This document shows positions 60,236 to 64,000 of a DNA stretch of 64,000 nt, piece by piece. The notes beneath the pieces are model-generated. The model searched no databases and was not told the origin of the DNA. It was given only the letters and a program-made list of their open reading frames with translations. The position numbers were made by a program, and so were the translations under genes. Source of the stretch: Limonium bicolor (lineage: Eukaryota > Streptophyta > Magnoliopsida > Caryophyllales > Plumbaginaceae); contig CM041776.1 of assembly GCA_023374045.1 (NCBI GenBank), forward strand, positions 315,816,722 through 315,880,721, read 5' to 3'. Positions within the stretch are counted from its first letter, which is position 1; each line of letters begins with the position of its first letter.

Positions 60236-61411
60236 GGATTCACCCAGCATCGCCGTATCAACACCCGGATCTTCACTCCTTCCTCTTTTTGCTCCTCCTC
60301 CATACCAGGTACATCTTGCAGCTCGGACTCAGATGTGGTACACTTAACAACATCGATCTTACGCTTTCGACCATTGAAAGCTGATGGTGACTGTGGAATC
60401 TCCCTCCTTTGTCTCTGGCATCTGATTGATATCAACGTGAGGCCGGACTCGTGCATCTTCCTCCATGTGCACCGTAGCAGCAGGCTGATCAACAGCAGCA
60501 GGAGTCAATGGCGGGGAGGCCTGCTTGACGACTGGCCGGACTCGTGCATCTTCCTTCATGTGCACCGTAGCAGCAGGCTGATCAACAGCAGCAGGAGTCA
60601 ATGGCGGGGAGGCCTGCTTGACGACTGATGGACCTGCCCCCTAAGAGCCAAAGTGTGGTCGAGGCCCCGAGTCATGCCGGCCTTAAGCCACAAACCATAA
60701 TTCAATTCATCCTTGGTCGCCTCAGTGCGAGTTGGACAGTCACGGAGAACATGGGTAAAGCGTCCACAAAAGAAACATAGATTAGGCAGCCTCTCATACT
60801 GTAAAGGGAGAATGGGTGTGCTGCATGCCGATGGAGATGGTGATGAATCGCAGAAGAGGCTGAGTGATATCGATGCGTACCTTTAATCGCATGTATGAAT
60901 GAACCCAACGGCTGTCAAACTCCTGGTACTCCATAAAGTGGCCAATCTTCAAAGCCAGACGGCGAGCAAAGTGGTGACTCACAAATTGCAGTGGCACATC
61001 ATGCACATGGACCCAAAATGGAACCCACCGAAAATCGTGATCCTTAGGGGCAACAACTTTGTCAATTTCAGAGAGCACCAAGAGACTACCTTCATGAGTC
61101 CACGGGCCGCGTGAGAGAACGGACTGAACAAAACCTTCATCAGGAAGATGGAAAAGCAGTAAGCTTCCACCCAGGTTGCGAACACGTAAGGTGTATTCAC
61201 ACTTCCAAGCCTTGGCAAGAGTGCTCTGGAGCTGCTTGATGTCGATGGCCCGATGCATGAGTAACTTTCCCAGGAAACAGCAGCTTGTGACAGCGTCGGA
61301 GCTTGAGTCAACTAAATCATCCACCTGAAGCGTGTCCTCCTCCGCCGCAGTCAAAGAAAGTAAGGAGCAGTGCTCCGCCAAAATATCAGCTTGTGGCTGG
61401 GGTGCGGCCAT
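60236..61411 (-). pseudogene. LINE ORF1 (DUF4283 and CCHC), frameshifted
   Basis: From the likely start MAAPQPQADIL at 61411: LQSTLAKAWKCEYTLRVRNL, LLLFHLPDEGFVQSVLSRGP, RWVPFWVHVHDVPLQFV and FDSRWVHSYMRLKVRIDIT. After a shift near 60840 comes the knuckle YERLPNLCFFCGRFTHVLRD (about 60803-60745), a CX2CX4HX4C site. It is an RNA-binding protein of the LINE particle. The C-terminal part holds a 31-residue tandem repeat (60441-60627) and a basic GRKRKID stretch near 60370. An earlier in-frame Met at 61594 exists; the 61411 start fits the family better. Confidence 0.82.
60441..60627 (-). repeat. 93-bp tandem repeat inside LINE ORF1, two copies
   Basis: Copies begin at 60441 and 60534 and differ at very few positions (TCCTCC versus TCCTTC). 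The period is 31 codons, so the frame is kept; the unit includes PAAVDQPAATVHM and DARVRPVVKQASPP. Confidence 0.92.
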
Positions 61412-61984
61412 GGTGGGTTTGGTGGAGAAGGTTGAAAACGAGAAAGTGATGATGCGGTGTTGAAAGACCCAAGATAACGCTTCGGTTGGTAAGATAGTGA
61501 AGAGGAAAGAGCGGAGGTGAGTGGGTGCAAGATTAACACTGGAGATGCCCGTACTTAAAAGGTTCGCTATGGTGCGAAAACCAATTACATGCACTAATAG
61601 ATGTAGGAGTAATGATTGTTTGCATGTCGTAGATCGGCACTTGGGCTTGTTGGTGATTGTAACGTGTAGTTATTGCCATAATCCATGGACAGGTCAAGCA
61701 ACCGTTGAGGATTAGTGGAGTTGGGAAGCAGGCAAAGAGAAGAGCAAGGGTTGGGCAAAAGTAAACCTAGAGAGGAAACCCTCCACAGCAGGAAACCTGA
61801 GACACGGTATATCCTAAAGTGGGTTTCGTTTACAAAAAGGCTGAGGTGAAGAGGACCTTGATTAAACTATCACACCTTGTGTGGGTGTTCCTTCATGACA
61901 ATTTACATTTTGAGTAGATTAATTAATGTGGTAGATGTTGATTTTCTATTGGAGTATTTATACAAGGATGTCTCAAAATGTGTA
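61412..61984. other. Possible LINE 5' UTR and spacer
   Basis: Lies upstream of LINE ORF1 on its strand and may contain the 5' UTR. No feature identified. Confidence 0.4.
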
Positions 61985-62363
61985 GTTTTTTTTAAGAACA
62001 TTGTGACCATATATTAAACATAAACATAAACATGCACAAGGGAGAAAACCTCATGTCATGCTAGTTCCATATCTAGCTTACAAGCCAAATTAATATTAGG
62101 GGGAACATGCTCCCCCAACCACACCTGGTTACTCTCAACAAAGGGGTTCCCCAAATTACAAATAATCTTAGTCAGATATTTATCGTACGAAAGAGAATCA
62201 CTCCTAATAATACTAGTAAAATTAGAGAGTAATCCTCTCACCATCGAGATATCCTCCCAACTGGCATTGGGTCTTCTGATATCTCCCAAATTGAGGACAT
62301 CCTCAAAAATATTTATCAACTGATTCAAAGCAAATGCTATGGCTACCCACCGAGATAGCAAGC
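61985..62363 (-). pseudogene. LINE 3'-terminal RNase H fragment, cut by an LTR element
   Basis: The minus ORF 62361-62056 ends NPFVESNQVWLGEHVPPNIN and so on, the usual C-terminal pattern of plant LINE RNase H (V.W....PP near the end), followed by a short 3' region and a T-run on the plus strand at about 61986-61993 that would be its A-tail. The frame is abruptly cut at 62363/62364, where the LTR begins. It is too short to be sure. Confidence 0.45.
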
Positions 62364-63753
62364 TGTTGGAAAATTACAAACATAGTAATAAAACCTAGCC
62401 AAAATGGGCAAGTGCACCCTATTCGATGTAATAAAACAAGTGTCGTATCCACAAGGAAATTGGATTCCAAATCCCGAGCTTCGGTATTGTAGTTAAGTGC
62501 GAATAAACAGTAAAATGGGGGTTTAGCCAGAGGCAAGCTTGGTTGTTTGTTAATTGAAATGCAATAAAAACAGTAAAGTGTTTGTGTATGGAATGGATGG
62601 GGAGAGTACCCTAGGATAGTGGGAATCACCCAATCACTCAAAGAACTTCAAAACCATAACTCATCATCTCAGCGCCTATTAGAGTTTAGCTCAAGAATCC
62701 CCAAATCATGGGGGATCCAATCTTACCTAAATAATCAAACCCCTTAATTAAAGGAGGTTCAAGTCAGCAAGTAGCATTAAGCAAGCACTCTTAATCAACA
62801 GCCCTAAGCATTTACTCCCAAAATCAAGAAAGCAAAAGCTAGGGTTTACTCCCTTCTTGGTCTAGCTCCAAACTCAAGCTCAAATATTGAATGGAACCAC
62901 CATAAATGCAATAAGAGATCAGTTTAGTGCATTAATAGATTTGAAGGAAATAAAACGAGAGTAACACATGAGTTAGGTTTCTAGCATTCAATGAGCAAAC
63001 TGGGTTCAAACCCTCATCCTAGGATACAATAGAACTACTCAGCCATAGCTAAATGAAAGAACAAGGAAAGGGAGAATCAGCCATTAGAGGAGCTTCCAAG
63101 CTTCATGGAGGTAGAAATCTTCACTTTCTTCTTCCTCCCTTCTTCTTCTCTTCTCCTCTTCTTTTCTCCTCTATTTTCGCCTCTCTCTCGTCTGTTTAGG
63201 GTTACAGTCGTGAGTGTTTGATAATCAGATAACAGTCCCCAAAATCAGCTTTTAAAACGCAGATCTGGGCAGATTTTCCGCCCGTCCGACCCAGACTGGG
63301 TCGGTCCCGTGGGCGGTCGGTCTCCGAGAAGAAAGCACGTGAGTAATTTTAAGTATGACCGACCCAGGTCCGACCCAGGTTTATGGGTCGGTCAATTCCA
63401 GTAGCTTGGGTACCTGGAAAAACCAATCCGACCGACCCAGAGTGGGTCGGTCCTGCTCCAGGGATTTTGCTCTAAACTTCCTCTGGGCCTAGAATCTTCA
63501 TTGTGGCTCGGAATTGCTCCCCGTTGCGGCATTGGAAAGCTTGAAAGAAGATGGGAATCCGTTGATGCATGCCACTAACTCCAAGGGAAACTCAAAAGTT
63601 TGCTCAAATGAGCTTTTACCTATCAAGAGATCAAACTCTATAAGTTCACTATTAATCACTAAAACACTCTTATTAAGTGGTGAAACAAGTTATGCATCCA
63701 ATAGAATAAAGGTAAATGAAGCTCTTAAAATAGCATTATTTCACCACTTATCA
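62364..63753 (-). repeat. LTR of a gypsy-like element extending past the right edge
   Basis: Starts TGTTGGAAAATTAC and ends CACTTATCA, followed at once by ACTCCCCCAC, which on the minus strand is a GTGGGGGAGT polypurine tract next to TGATAAGTGG. So this is the 3' LTR of a leftward element whose body lies to the right. It is about 1390 bp, with a CT-rich tract near 63120-63190 and a GACCGACCCA motif cluster. The other LTR is not in the window, so the left edge rests on TG and the break in the neighbouring ORF. Confidence 0.7.
63290..63440. repeat. Cluster of GACCGACCCA / TGGGTCGGTC inverted motifs
   Basis: At least four close pairs: GACCCAGACTGGGTCGGTC near 63287-63306; GACCGACCCAGGTCCGACCC near 63358; TGGGTCGGTC near 63383; and CGACCGACCCAGAGTGGGTC near 63429-63450. 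They form short hairpins inside the LTR. Confidence 0.75.
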
Positions 63754-63768
63754 ACTCCCCCACACTTA
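63754..63768 (-). other. Polypurine tract of the right-edge element
   Basis: GTGTGGGGGAGT on the minus strand abuts TGATAAGTGG, the LTR start. Confidence 0.7.
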
Positions 63769-64000
63769 TCTATTGCTTGTCCTTAAGCAAAATTTGCTAG
63801 GAGCCCATAGCAAGAAGGAACATTTACAACAAGCAAGTATTTAGATGAATTCTTGAACTTTGGTGAGCAAAATTGTGAAAAATCTCAAGAGGAGTACAAC
63901 CAACCTTCTCATGGTGACATGGGTGTGCTTAGGGTAATTCAAAATATAGAGTTTCGGGGTATGATCTAGAGTGTTTCCAAGTGCTTAAAGATCTTTGGGC
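63769..64000. other. 3' internal part of the right-edge LTR element
   Basis: Noncoding sequence upstream (on the minus strand) of the polypurine tract. Nothing recognised before the window ends. Confidence 0.5.

Larger units (their letters stand above)
56141..61411 (-). mobile_element. L1-type LINE with RNase H, near full length
   Basis: The minus-strand order is ORF1 (DUF4283, CCHC), then ORF2 with endonuclease, RT, zf-RVT and RNase H, then a short 3' UTR and an A-rich tail (T-run at 56141-56151 on the plus strand). This is the plant L1 layout. The 5' end lies at or beyond 61411; sequence to about 61700 may be 5' UTR. No target duplication could be paired with GAAGTGATTCTCATGGG next to the tail. 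Frameshifts divide both ORFs. Confidence 0.88.

Noticed and set aside
60118..60492. Independent 124-codon gene
   Set aside because: The frame joins the ORF1 C terminus to the NCRGLG endonuclease start of ORF2, so it is part of the LINE.

Overview
The window is nuclear DNA of a flowering plant. The evidence is a spliced trehalose-6-phosphate phosphatase gene, plant-type Ty3/gypsy and Ty1/copia elements primed by initiator Met-tRNA, an L1-type LINE with the plant C-terminal RNase H domain, Stowaway, hAT-like and Mutator-like MITEs, and AT-rich spacers with microsatellites. I cannot place it to species. Most recognisable sequence is transposable-element DNA. I see no operon, CRISPR array, phage or bacterial-type system.

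Layout. 1-1.6 kb: nested hAT-like MITEs, then a Lys-tRNA(CTT)-like gene on the minus strand. 1.7-4.2 kb: a frameshifted, multi-exon plastid-type SAM methyltransferase pseudogene. 4.4-4.7 kb: a palindromic Mutator-like MITE. 4.9-13.9 kb: a structurally complete Ty3/gypsy chromovirus-like element on the minus strand (two 2171-bp LTRs, TCGCG target duplication, PBS, PPT, gag to integrase plus chromodomain-like tail). 14-27 kb: LINE ORF1 debris, MITEs, a frameshifted acidic-protein gene (18.9-19.75 kb) and a copia remnant. 27.1-32.6 kb: a Ty1/copia element with nearly identical LTRs but a repeatedly broken reading frame. 33-48 kb: AT-rich spacer with an LTR-like tract, MITEs, LINE ORF1 and hAT transposase fragments, a SINE-like tRNA head and minisatellites. 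48.2-50.1 kb: an intact seven-exon trehalose-6-phosphate phosphatase gene on the minus strand, the only host protein gene I would call functional. 50.4-55.3 kb: spacer with a second Mutator-like MITE, a Stowaway-like MITE and a GC-rich hAT foldback. 56.1-61.4 kb: a near-full-length LINE on the minus strand (DUF4283/CCHC ORF1; endonuclease, reverse transcriptase, zf-RVT, RNase H). 62-64 kb: a LINE 3' fragment cut by the LTR of another gypsy-like element that runs off the right edge.

What ties the window together is invasion and nesting of mobile elements around one working gene. A theme worth checking is that most coding breaks are single-base, often run-length, indels rather than substitutions. 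They occur even where LTRs are almost identical and in host-like genes. Either these copies are old and were mobilised in trans, or the assembly carries residual indel errors. The sequence alone does not settle this.
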